From the NCBI GenBank assembly GCA_028691155.1, contig JAQUZV010000010.1, positions 1-17,163 on the forward strand: DNA of 17,163 nt, written 5' to 3'. Positions within the stretch are counted from its first letter, which is position 1, and each line of letters opens with the position of its first letter. A model generated the notes under the pieces. That model did not search any database, was not told the DNA's origin, and worked only from the letters and a program-made list of their open reading frames with translations. The DNA comes from Victivallales bacterium. Lineage in GTDB: Bacteria > Verrucomicrobiota > Lentisphaeria > Victivallales > SZUA-371. The position numbers were made by a program, and so were the translations under genes. Shown here one piece after another: positions 8,717-16,212 of this stretch.

Positions 8717-9039
8717 GATTGCTCCTCGGTTGATGGGCAAAATATTTTTCCGGCGGTAATTTAATCCCGTTCTTTCGGCTTCGGCAACCCGGTAACGCCG
8801 CGTAACGATAAAATATTTTACCCGCGGCGGTTGGAGATGGTCATAAAAAATGGCAATAAATGTAACTTTCGCTCGGACTCCCCCGACTAACTGATTAACT
8901 GATAATTGATGCGGGCATTCCGAAATGTTGCCGCCGCCTCGTGATGGCGGCGGAATCAGCACAGAGCGTTGGTGATTTTGTCGAAGAACCCAATTACGGG
9001 ATTCGGCGGTGGTCGAATCTCAAGCCAAGGAGGTAGAAG
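8717..9039. other. Divergent intergenic region, hydrolase / secreted protein
   Basis: 323 bp without a gene. The left part contains the hydrolase promoter and paired AT boxes (listed separately). A GC-only hairpin CCGCCGCC/GGCGGCGG with a 7-nt loop occupies 8931-8953, in what is probably the leader of the plus-strand gene. It has no following T run, so it is not a normal terminator. I see no clear consensus promoter for the plus-strand gene. Confidence 0.5.
8739..8820 (-). promoter_or_regulatory. Candidate hydrolase promoter bracketed by two AAAATATTTT boxes
   Basis: On the minus strand, TTGCCG (8787-8782) and TAAATT (8763-8758) with an 18-nt spacer would start transcription near 8750, about 35 nt before the ATG. 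The palindromic box AAAATATTTT occurs at 8739-8748, at the presumed start site, and again at 8810-8819, upstream of the -35. Each copy is followed on the plus strand by a C/G block ending GGCGGT. Two copies bracketing a sugar-hydrolase promoter suggest operator sites. This is inference only. Confidence 0.35.
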
Positions 9040-9996
9040 ATGAATAATCGTTTGATGGTGGCATTGTTGGTGGCCGGGTGCGCCGGGATGGTGTCGGCGG
9101 CGCAGGTCGGGGGCGAATCGCCGATGGATTTGCCGGGCGTCATGCTGGAATGTCCGGTGATTCCCGATGGTGATTTCGAATTGTCGGCGTGGGACGACGG
9201 AGCATTGCTGGCGCTGGATGACAGTACGGCCCCCGCTCCCGGAGATCGCGTGATTCCTCCGTCCGATCGTCCCGCTCCGAAACCCGGAATGGACGAGAAT
9301 AATCCGGATCGTCCCGGATCGTGCCCCGGACCGAATATGGGGGCGGAAGATCGGGATCGGCCGGAACCGTGTCCGTCGGAAGATAAGGCGATGAAGGGTC
9401 GTAAAGGGCCGTTGTGCGATGAAGGACGACCCGGTATGGATGGTCCGAAGCATCGTCGCTTCGGTCGGATGGCCTTGCCGCGTGGCGACCGGAAGCCGAT
9501 GGGCGAATGCCCGATGGCGCAACGGCGTGGACCGCAGCAGATGGGCGAATGCCCGATGGCGCAACGGCGTGGACCGCAGCAGATGAAGGGACGCGAGGGC
9601 AAACCGGAGTTGAACCGTTATCTGATGGCGAACTATCCCAAGGAAATGGAAGAAATCCGGCAGTTGCGGCGTCAGTCCGAGGAAGTGCAGAAGCTGGCGG
9701 CCCGGAAGTTCCGGCAGTTGGCGCAGAAGGCGGAAACCGGTCTGCGTGAACAGCGGGAAAAGGCCAGAAAACTGCAGCAGCTGGTGACCGAATATCGTAA
9801 ATCCAAGGATAAGGAACTCTTGTCGCAGATTAAAGATCTGGTGACCGAATTCCAGACTGCCAAAGTTGCGGCGATGAAGAAGCGCATTGAAGTCGGGGAA
9901 GCCCGTTTGGGCGATCTGAAAGCGGAATGCGATCGTCTTGCCGCCGAACAGAAACAGGAAGTCGAAAGCAAAGTCGAAACGCTTCTTGCCGAATAA
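9040..9996 (+). CDS. Secreted Met/Pro/Gly-rich protein with C-terminal coiled coil
   Basis: 318 aa, function unknown. A textbook AAGGAGG lies six nt before the ATG, so the start is firm and expression is probably high. The N-terminus is a signal peptide: a short basic n-region (MNNR) and a hydrophobic core. It is either cut before C14 (VAGC fits a lipobox) or after VSA at about residue 20. Residues about 50-187 are low complexity, rich in Pro, Gly, Asp, Arg, Met and Cys, and contain two identical 14-residue units starting MGECPMAQ (154-181). Residues about 188-318 are rich in Glu, Lys, Gln and Leu and should form a long coiled coil. The layout resembles small periplasmic metal-stress proteins (Met/Cys-rich segment plus helix) or an envelope-spanning structural protein, but no family is recognised. 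Confidence 0.85.
   Translation: MNNRLMVALLVAGCAGMVSAAQVGGESPMDLPGVMLECPVIPDGDFELSAWDDGALLALDDSTAPAPGDRVIPPSDRPAPKPGMDENNPDRPGSCPGPNMGAEDRDRPEPCPSEDKAMKGRKGPLCDEGRPGMDGPKHRRFGRMALPRGDRKPMGECPMAQRRGPQQMGECPMAQRRGPQQMKGREGKPELNRYLMANYPKEMEEIRQLRRQSEEVQKLAARKFRQLAQKAETGLREQREKARKLQQLVTEYRKSKDKELLSQIKDLVTEFQTAKVAAMKKRIEVGEARLGDLKAECDRLAAEQKQEVESKVETLLAE
9499..9582 (+). repeat. Perfect 42-bp tandem duplication inside the secreted-protein gene
   Basis: Copies at 9499-9540 and 9541-9582 are identical base for base and in frame, encoding 14 residues each. The identity suggests a recent slippage event. Confidence 0.97.
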
Positions 9997-10044
9997 CTCA
10001 TAAGTTAGTTGGCAATAACGATTTTCTTGCCCATTCTTCTTCTG

Positions 10045-10083
10045 AAGGAGACCGACCGTTGTGCCGGTCTCCTTTCCTTTTCC
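10045..10083 (+). terminator. Intrinsic terminator of the secreted-protein gene
   Basis: Ten-bp stem AAGGAGACCG/CGGTCTCCTT (10045-10054 and 10065-10074) with a 10-nt loop, followed by the T-rich TTCCTTTTCC. It lies 49 nt after the stop codon. Confidence 0.85.
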
Positions 10084-10222
10084 TGTTTCGCTTCCTGTCT
10101 TTTATCCCGCTTGAAGCCGGGAACATGAAACTGCCGCCGGTGACCAGGGATAGCAGGAATATTGCTTTTTATTTGTCAATAACGGTTCGGTCGGCGTCTT
10201 ATCCTGGCCTTTTGGTGATAAT

Positions 10223-10405
10223 CTGAATTCCGCATCTATATAAACTGTGTATTCCATATAAGTAGATAATGTTAAAATAGATATATTAAAAATGACAAGC
10301 AAAGTATAGTTTATATAATACACACTAGTTTTCTAATTTTGAAAATTGTAAGTTCTTCAAAAGCAAGGTAAAATTTTTTCATAACTACAAGAATGCGGAA
10401 TTCAG
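10223..10405. repeat. 13-bp perfect inverted repeat enclosing 157 bp of AT-rich DNA
   Basis: CTGAATTCCGCAT at 10223-10235 and its exact reverse complement at 10393-10405. Inside lies a second inverted pair, TATATAAACT (10237-10246) and AGTTTATATA (10308-10317). Small non-coding size, AT richness and terminal inverted repeats resemble a MITE-like element. I found no obvious target-site duplication: the immediate flanks are AAT and GTT. Confidence 0.6.
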
Positions 10406-10454
10406 GTTGCCAATGGGAAAAATGCTACTCGAAATGGTTTGGAAAAGGAAGAAC

Positions 10455-10498
10455 GCGAGAAGGAAAGAACCTTTCCCCAAAAGGTTTTTCCTGCTCGC
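10455..10498. other. Long 44-nt hairpin, possible terminator of the cassette
   Basis: Nested pairing GCGAG, GGAAA, AACCTTT around the loop CCCCA with AAAGGTT, TTTCC, CTCGC: 17 paired bases interrupted by one bulged G and a small AA/TG mismatch. On the minus strand it lies about 95 nt past the stop of the downstream cassette gene and is followed by a C/T-rich tract, so it may end that operon. The lack of a clean T run leaves other roles open, such as a small RNA or recombination site. Confidence 0.5.
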
Positions 10499-10592
10499 AA
10501 CTAACTTTTGCATAATCGACTAGCTAAAAACTCGAGCGATTCTTTGTACCATACGCGTCAAATTCTCCGGATGAGTTTTGGATCTCCGCGAT

Positions 10593-12269
10593 TTAACCGA
10601 CAAACATACTGTTGAACAACCCTGCCGCACAGACATTAACGGCTTCGACACCAGAGAGTCCCATGGATGTGCTTAGCAAATTATTCTCATTCAGTGGCGC
10701 ATCAGAAGCGTAATGAATCAGCCCAAAGGGAATGGTTTGATGTTCACGAAAATCAATACTTCGTGATTCCGGTGTAATTTTTATGCCGTTTAGCCGTGCA
10801 AACGCTTCCAGAAATTGACCCGCTTCCATTTCGATCGAGTTGAAAGCCAGTTGGTGAAAACATCGCATCATGTGATAATCAACCATGATGGGCGACCAAA
10901 CCGTCAATGCATATTCTTGCTCCTTCACTCGGCAAACTCTGGTAAGAGGATTTAATATGCTTGCCCGGACGCTATTTGAGAAGTTGTACAAATGTCTGCT
11001 GTGAATATCGTAGACCATATTGGGAAGCATGATGTCACCAACACGATCCTGTAAGGTTGCCGCCTTTCCCATGATGAACACACCGTCAGGACAGCGTATT
11101 TGGATGGCTACACGTTCAAGTATATGGGCGGCTAAGGCTCCCAGCGGGTAATCTATATTTAGTATGACCGCCTGCTCTTTTTTACCACGGGCGAGTGCAT
11201 CCCGGATCCGGAGATCGGCGGTATCTGGAGTTGAACACGTGAGATCGAACACCTGCGCATCAAGTTGCAGGCAAGGTAAATTTCGGTAAGTGACAATTCC
11301 TTTATCTTCGATATGGCATTGTTCCTCATTCGTGCGCCCGGTGTGGCCAAGAAAATCAGGTAAGGCGTAATAACGCAAATTGATTAATGAATAAGGATCC
11401 TGTTTCCGACATGCCAGATGAAAGGCCTTTGCAATAGCATGATCGCTATGTTTTGACAGGAAGTCGTCTATATCTGCGGTACGGGCCAGACCATAGCCAC
11501 CAATCATATTGGCAAGGGAATGCAGATTACTGGAGACAAAGTAAAAAGGGCGGTCCCTTTCGGTTAAGAGAGGACAGTATTCTTTAAGTGCTGCTATCCA
11601 CTTGTCAACTGCGGCAATAATGTGGTTATGATCAAAATCACGCAACGTTACCCGGAGATGCTTCGGCGTTTTAGCCGTTAATTCAAAAAAGTCCCGGAAA
11701 GGATTGTCCCAAAATGTTGCAAACTTAGTGACCTGATTCACGGATAGCCCTAGATTGGCGGAGAGAGATTTTATGCTCTTTCCGGAGAAATTGTCAAAGT
11801 CCGCGAACAGACGATGCATTTTGTTCCATTCAAGTTGAAACGCACTCAGGCAGGGAATAATATCATCGATATCGGAAATACTGTTAAGAAACATGACGAG
11901 AGTATCATGTCCATTGAAACGCGCAAATCGGCGGCGAGCCTGGGCTGAAACCGGTTTCCATTCTGAACCTGCAAAAAAAGGATCTGTAATTGCCGAGATG
12001 GCGGGAGCCAGTATAACGTGCGATACAGAAGGTATGCAAGAAGGCAGACGGGGCAACACATATGCCAGGATCGAACTGTCAACCGCGGTATCACAAGCGT
12101 CGGGATGCAGATTGGAAATAAAGGAAGTGTAGCCATTTTCCAGATCAGCTATGTTAATACTATCAGCAGAGGCGAACAGTTTCAGGTAGCAGTCACGATA
12201 TCGAGATGGTCCATCGCAATATTCTGTTGCAACTTGGTGATTAATCAGACGGGAAAGATTTTTGTTCAT
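10593..12269 (-). CDS. DUF6909-like protein with nucleoside-phosphorylase-like C-terminal domain
   Basis: 558 aa. The first 230 residues show no domain I know. A segment YFVSSNLHSLANM (243-255) begins a region resembling proteins I recall as DUF6909; that assignment is from memory. From about 366 the pattern is that of the nucleoside phosphorylase/nucleosidase fold: ILNIDYPLGALA (369-380), a glycine-containing turn IMGKAATL (399-406), VGDIMLP (410-416), and SIEMEAGQF (478-486), where E480-M-E482 matches the substrate-binding M-E motif of that superfamily. Such enzymes split the N-glycosidic bond of nucleosides or nucleotides; whether this one does is unproven. No signal peptide or membrane segment is seen. 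Its ATG overlaps the upstream stop as TAATG, and no strong ribosome-binding site is present, so translation is coupled. Base composition is clearly lower in GC than the core genes. Confidence 0.85.
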   Translation of the reverse strand: MNKNLSRLINHQVATEYCDGPSRYRDCYLKLFASADSINIADLENGYTSFISNLHPDACDTAVDSSILAYVLPRLPSCIPSVSHVILAPAISAITDPFFAGSEWKPVSAQARRRFARFNGHDTLVMFLNSISDIDDIIPCLSAFQLEWNKMHRLFADFDNFSGKSIKSLSANLGLSVNQVTKFATFWDNPFRDFFELTAKTPKHLRVTLRDFDHNHIIAAVDKWIAALKEYCPLLTERDRPFYFVSSNLHSLANMIGGYGLARTADIDDFLSKHSDHAIAKAFHLACRKQDPYSLINLRYYALPDFLGHTGRTNEEQCHIEDKGIVTYRNLPCLQLDAQVFDLTCSTPDTADLRIRDALARGKKEQAVILNIDYPLGALAAHILERVAIQIRCPDGVFIMGKAATLQDRVGDIMLPNMVYDIHSRHLYNFSNSVRASILNPLTRVCRVKEQEYALTVWSPIMVDYHMMRCFHQLAFNSIEMEAGQFLEAFARLNGIKITPESRSIDFREHQTIPFGLIHYASDAPLNENNLLSTSMGLSGVEAVNVCAAGLFNSMFVG

Positions 12270-13828
12270 TATTTTTTCTTAAATTCATATATATATACTC
12301 TATGATAGAGGATACCGGATCGTTGGATCAATCCCTCATCCTCAAGGAGCTGCGAAGTCTGCTGCTCATCCAACTGTATCTCGATTAGATTGAATGGCAC
12401 CATTTTCTCGGCTAAAATTCTCTCAATCCGGAAGAAACCTTTTTCCCGCATGATTTGGTCAACAAGATAATGGCTGACGGAGGACAATGTGAGCAGTAGC
12501 GAGCCATCGTCGCGAAGAACGCGTGCTCCCTGTTCTCCCAGCAGCCAATCATATAGCTCAAGTCCGTGAATCGCATCAGTTGGCATAACCTTACTGTGAG
12601 TAATAGGGACATAAGGTGGATTGGAGATGATAAGATCGAGCGAAGACGTAGCAATATTGTATAGTGACAAAGGACAGACCGTAAAGGACAACCGGGACTT
12701 GAACTCCGGACGGATCACCGGCCAGATGTTGCGTTTAGCCACATCGATTACTTCCATATGCAGATCAGTTACGTTAAGATAGTCCAGTTCCTGCGCATGG
12801 AGGACCAGTGATTTAGCGACGAAGCCGCTGCCAGTACCAACTTCGACTGCTTTGCCGACTTTTGCTCCCCGTTCATCAAGGAAGGAGAGCAAACCCTTGT
12901 TTAGGAGGAGCGTGTCAATCGTGGGACCAAATACATTTTGATCGAATTGTTTATTCACATAAGTAAGAACCGGTCCCATCCCAACCAGGCGATGCCCGTT
13001 TTTGAGGGTGTCGAAAATGATGCTCTGCAATTTTCTATCGCTGATGGCATTGAACATGTCCATCGAAAAAATAGCGTGTGGATGAGGGATTTGACACAGC
13101 GGGACAATACTTTTTTCGACATTTGTACCGTTCAGGAGGTACACCCGTTCCCAGGATACATTCTCGGAAAATTCAAAAAGCAGTATTTGCTTGAGCGTAG
13201 TTTCGCTGGGTATCAGATGATACAGTTCCTGCTGCCATCGATCCCATTCACGGGGACGTGCAGAAGAGTGTAATGGTTCTACTACAGATACGGTTTCCGT
13301 CTGTTCGTTATATTTACGAAATGGCTGATTGGTAACCTGATATTTTTCACGGTTCTTCACCATTTTTTTACGTAGTGTTTCATTCAGACTGCCACCAAGT
13401 TTATCCGCCAATGAGGTAAGAAGAGAAAAGAATGCGGCAATAAACAAGCCGTCGAATTTCTTTGTGAATGATTCTGCCCCGATTTGAAGTGTCGGGGTTT
13501 TCCACTGGTAGACTTCGGCAATTCTAGAACAGATGTCGAGAATTTCCACCGCAAGATCCTGAGCCTCTTGTTCTCGTGAGCTTGGGTCAAAATCCATTAA
13601 TTCGTCGATCAAATCCGGATGAAGTCCGCCGTGATAACATAGTAAAATAAAGTAACTCGCAACATCAGCAGTCTCGTAAAGCGCTTCTGCAGTATCACCG
13701 CGATTCAAAGCCGATACCAACTCGGCCGCTTCGACGAGCAACGCAGTGGAAACATTTTTAAGATTATGGTAAATAAACCATTTACGTTCTCTCGAAAAAT
13801 CTAAAATATCATGAACAATGGATTCCAC
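12269..13828 (-). CDS. Fusion of MazG-like NTP pyrophosphohydrolase and PrmC/HemK-like methyltransferase
   Basis: 519 aa with two recognisable parts. Residues about 7-165 are an all-alpha MazG-like domain: ERKWFIYHNLKN (14-25), the metal-binding E33-x-x-E36 and E52-x-x-D55, and the closing KKMVKNREKYQ (154-164). Such domains hydrolyse (d)NTPs to monophosphates. Residues about 175-295 form a linker or unknown domain. From about 297 there is a class I SAM methyltransferase with motif I VEVGTGSGF (328-336), acidic D355 and the catalytic NPPY (403-406) of N5-glutamine and N6-adenine methyltransferases. The preceding VFGPTIDTLLL recalls PrmC. Catalytic residues look intact in both parts. The start is GTG at 13828, chosen because GGAG lies seven nt upstream. 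First gene of the cassette; its TAA overlaps the next ATG by one base. Substrates cannot be inferred: a PrmC-like fold could modify protein, nucleic acid or a small molecule. Confidence 0.87.
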   Translation of the reverse strand: MESIVHDILDFSRERKWFIYHNLKNVSTALLVEAAELVSALNRGDTAEALYETADVASYFILLCYHGGLHPDLIDELMDFDPSSREQEAQDLAVEILDICSRIAEVYQWKTPTLQIGAESFTKKFDGLFIAAFFSLLTSLADKLGGSLNETLRKKMVKNREKYQVTNQPFRKYNEQTETVSVVEPLHSSARPREWDRWQQELYHLIPSETTLKQILLFEFSENVSWERVYLLNGTNVEKSIVPLCQIPHPHAIFSMDMFNAISDRKLQSIIFDTLKNGHRLVGMGPVLTYVNKQFDQNVFGPTIDTLLLNKGLLSFLDERGAKVGKAVEVGTGSGFVAKSLVLHAQELDYLNVTDLHMEVIDVAKRNIWPVIRPEFKSRLSFTVCPLSLYNIATSSLDLIISNPPYVPITHSKVMPTDAIHGLELYDWLLGEQGARVLRDDGSLLLTLSSVSHYLVDQIMREKGFFRIERILAEKMVPFNLIEIQLDEQQTSQLLEDEGLIQRSGILYHRVYIYEFKKK

Positions 13829-14281
13829 TTCTGTTCTCCATTTTAATATTCACACATGAGACGGTCTGCTCTTCTTATCAGCACTTTAAAGCCACCTTGA
13901 CTTTGCCATTTGAGTACGGAAAAAACGTTCCTGCTATTTTTAGCGGTTTAAAAAAATGGTTAACTATTGCAGAGTACAGTAAAGTAAGAAGAAAATCAAT
14001 AATTTAGGTTAAAAAAGGCCAAAAATGGCATCCGGAGCAAGCCTGTGTGGGGTAAAAATTCGATTGAATTTAAAATGTACTGGATTTTAATATTGGCTTT
14101 GGGTTGCCGATTGCAAGTTGCCAGATATACTTTGTCTGATGTTTGATAGCATAATGTCGCGTGAATTCGTCTGCTGGGAACATTTACATGATTTTGCCCA
14201 TCCTTTCGCAGTTACCGCTTGCTGATGTCTTGTCTTATTTTGATGTTATTGTCTTTCAACGCCTACCGGGAATGCTCCATT
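13829..14281. other. AT-rich stretch without a gene
   Basis: No credible coding region. It must hold the cassette promoter, but I see only weak boxes. The part nearest the integrase remnant (about 14080-14281) may be decayed downstream integrase sequence; short open stretches exist in all three minus frames, broken by stops, without recognisable motifs. Confidence 0.4.
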
Positions 14282-14458
14282 TCAGGATTTGACAATCGGT
14301 AGCAGTTCACGGGCTTTTGCTGTTGCTTCGTCCTGATTCCTGGTCTTTAGGCTTACGGCTTTACGTTCTCAGTTAAGCTGGTAACGAAAGAAGTAAACAC
14401 CATTGGGGTTTTTCTTGTAAATAGTCCCGGTTTCCAGTTTTACCGTTTTGCCGGCCAT
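14282..14458 (-). pseudogene. Remnant of a phage-type tyrosine recombinase (integrase) N-terminus
   Basis: The ATG at 14458 is preceded by GAGGTG five nt upstream, a good ribosome-binding site. The frame reads MAGKTVKLETGTIYKKNP then GVYFFRYQLN, hits TGA at codon 30, continues ERKAVSLKTRNQDEATAKAR and ELLPIVKS, and hits TGA at codon 59. This resembles the N-terminal arm- or core-binding region of lambda-type integrases: basic, with YFFRY and a helix rich in Ala, Glu and Lys. A Gly codon (GGA) would be expected at the first TGA, so a point mutation is likely. I cannot find the catalytic R-H-R-Y domain downstream, so the gene is both stopped and truncated. Confidence 0.65.
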
Positions 14459-14627
14459 GTTTTCACCTCATCGGGTTTAAAATATCGGCTTGGGCTAAGG
14501 TATGATGTCTTGAAGCGATTGAAAGGTCGAAACGGTACCTTTGGGGCACTTTTTGAGGAAAAAAATGGTGGAGGGTAAACACCTTAAAAACAACATTTCT
14601 GAGTTCCCGCCTTATAGACCGGAAATG

Positions 14628-15272
14628 CTATGTCAAAACTGTTGTGTATACGGTTCCCCTCTTTACCATTGGGCCAGGTGTATAGGCATGGGTATCATAA
14701 TATTTCCTGGATATGGTTTGCGCCGAGGAACAAAACTTCTCCGGCGTTGTATCCTCGAAAAGAATCGCTGTTCACTGCACCGGTGAGCCGGGTGATGGTT
14801 CGTTTGAACGAGGTCGTTACCCGGCTCGGCTTGAAGTAGTGGGTTTCGCTGAAATTCATCACCGGCTGAACCACGTCAACGCCATTGACGTTTTCGCCGT
14901 CATAACCAATTGCCCCTCCGTAATCCGGGGCGTCGTCAGGATACGAACCCATGGTTTCCAGCGATTGGGTAAGATGCATGGTTGCGCCGCCGGTATCGAA
15001 GGAAAATGTCGGTTCCGGCTCGTTGTCCTCTGCATCGAGCTCTGGTATTTGACTGTAACCTTGAACGTACTTTCGTTGATGCGTTCATCAATGTCGATAG
15101 ACGTGCGCGGCATACCAGAAAAATAGGTGTCGGTATTTTTCCGGGCAAAATCCAAAGCTTCGGCTTCATCACCGGCATCGAAAACGAAGTATGGAACAGT
15201 CGCGCCGGTACTGGTTCCATCGGTATCGACTCCTTGGGTACGGTCAAAAAATGCGGGTTCGATTTTCGTCAT
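14628..15272 (-). pseudogene. Frameshifted phage structural-type gene
   Basis: The ATG at 15272 has AGAGGA eight nt upstream. The first frame reads MTKIEPAFFDRTQGV to about codon 76 (TFKVTVKYQ); meaningful sequence then moves to a second frame as ELDAEDNEPEPTFSFDTGG, GENVNGVDVVQPVMNF and TGAVNSDSFRGYNAGEVLFL, ending at 14695. One base is missing near 15040. Past HIQE a third frame stays open as YYDTHAYTPGPMVKRG to TAG at 14628, possibly a second frameshift or chance. I recall the GEVLFLGA block from phage-associated hypothetical proteins, but cannot name a virion part. It lies in the same orientation as the tape-measure fragment, as expected for a tail module. Confidence 0.6.
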
Positions 15273-15440
15273 TTATTTATTCCTCTAATTGACTATGGCC
15301 CCATTTGGATTAGTTTTATAAATGGCCTCTTATCTCAGAATTAATGGCTTCCAGGAATAAACTGCGGTGTCCTGTAAGTGATACTTGATAAATGTGTTAT
15401 GTTTGATGTATTTGGCTTGCTTTTTTCATCTGGAGGTATA

Positions 15441-16190
15441 ATGAAAATAATTTCCTGGAATTGTAACGGGGCATTTAGAAATAAATATCTAATGTTGGAT
15501 GATTTCGATGCCGATATTCTGGTAATTCAGGAATGTGAATCCCCAGAGTTTTCAACGGCAACCTACAGAGAATGGGCAGGAGAATACCTTTGGATTGGCA
15601 ATAATAAAAATAAAGGTCTTGGCATTTTCCCGAGAAAGAACAATTCCATAGCCGCGTTAAACTGGAATAAATCATTTGCCATTTCCGGGATTTCAAGCAG
15701 TAGCCCTTCCTTGAAATGGAAATCTGAAGACTTACATTACTTTCTCCCTTGTACTGTAAACAATAAAATATTGCTTCTTGGAGTATGGACCAAGGAAAAC
15801 GGGTCTAGTTTTGGATATATTGGACAGTTCTGGAAATACTTGCAAATTCACGGAGAAGATTTAAATCGCAGCAATACCATGATCTGTGGCGATTTTAACA
15901 GTAATTCAATCTGGGATACTCCAGATCGTTGGTGGAATCACAGTGATGTGGTAAAAGAACTGGACGAAATCGGAATTCATAGTCTTTACCATCAGCAAAC
16001 CGGAGAAACTCAGGGAAAAGAAATCCAAAAGACTTTTTTTCTGCACCACAATATAGCAAAGTCGTATCACATAGATTATGCATTCCTCTCAAATGATCTG
16101 CTGAAGAGATATTCAATTGAAATAGGGTCCAGAGATATTTTTCTAAAACACAGCGACCATTTGCCATTGGTAATGTTGGAAAATACATGA
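15441..16190 (+). CDS. Endonuclease/exonuclease/phosphatase (EEP) family protein
   Basis: 249 aa, a complete metal-dependent EEP-fold hydrolase (the DNase I / exonuclease III / sphingomyelinase fold). All expected catalytic positions are present: N8 in SWNCNG, E31 in LVIQE, D151 and N153 in GDFNS, D212 in HIDYAFLS, and the D239-H240 pair in SDHLPL. The substrate is open: nucleic acid or phosphoester. I chose the ATG at 15441 because GGAGG lies four nt upstream and the fold begins at once; an in-frame start at 15378 would add 21 unrelated residues. No signal peptide, so cytoplasmic. It is strongly AT-rich (35% GC in one counted line), points opposite to the surrounding phage remnants and carries its own terminator, so it looks like an independently acquired cargo gene. 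Confidence 0.88.
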   Translation: MKIISWNCNGAFRNKYLMLDDFDADILVIQECESPEFSTATYREWAGEYLWIGNNKNKGLGIFPRKNNSIAALNWNKSFAISGISSSSPSLKWKSEDLHYFLPCTVNNKILLLGVWTKENGSSFGYIGQFWKYLQIHGEDLNRSNTMICGDFNSNSIWDTPDRWWNHSDVVKELDEIGIHSLYHQQTGETQGKEIQKTFFLHHNIAKSYHIDYAFLSNDLLKRYSIEIGSRDIFLKHSDHLPLVMLENT

Positions 16191-16212
16191 ATTCAGAGAA
16201 GCCGTTGCAACT

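Larger units (their letters stand above)
10081..10592. other. Gene-free, AT-rich stretch at the entry of the accessory region
   Basis: About 510 bp with no credible gene. GC-rich sequence gives way to strongly AT-rich sequence near 10150-10223. It contains the inverted repeat and the long hairpin listed separately, and probably the left edge of acquired DNA. No integrase target such as a tRNA gene is seen. Confidence 0.6.

Noticed and set aside
9499..9582. Two identical 42-bp units, considered as a repeat array such as CRISPR
   Set aside because: Only two units, directly adjacent without spacers, in frame inside a gene.
8956..9602. Two overlapping minus-strand open frames of about 200 codons
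   Set aside because: Antisense to the secreted-protein gene, which has a perfect ribosome-binding site and signal peptide. Their repeats merely mirror the 42-bp duplication.
14282..14458. TGA recoding as an explanation for the two in-frame stops of the integrase
   Set aside because: Genes in the window, including the rsmB-like and EEP genes, end with TGA as a normal stop, and neighbouring phage genes are also broken.
14541..15344. Several plus-strand open frames of 69-137 codons
   Set aside because: Antisense to, or upstream of, the phage pseudogene; no ribosome-binding sites or family patterns.
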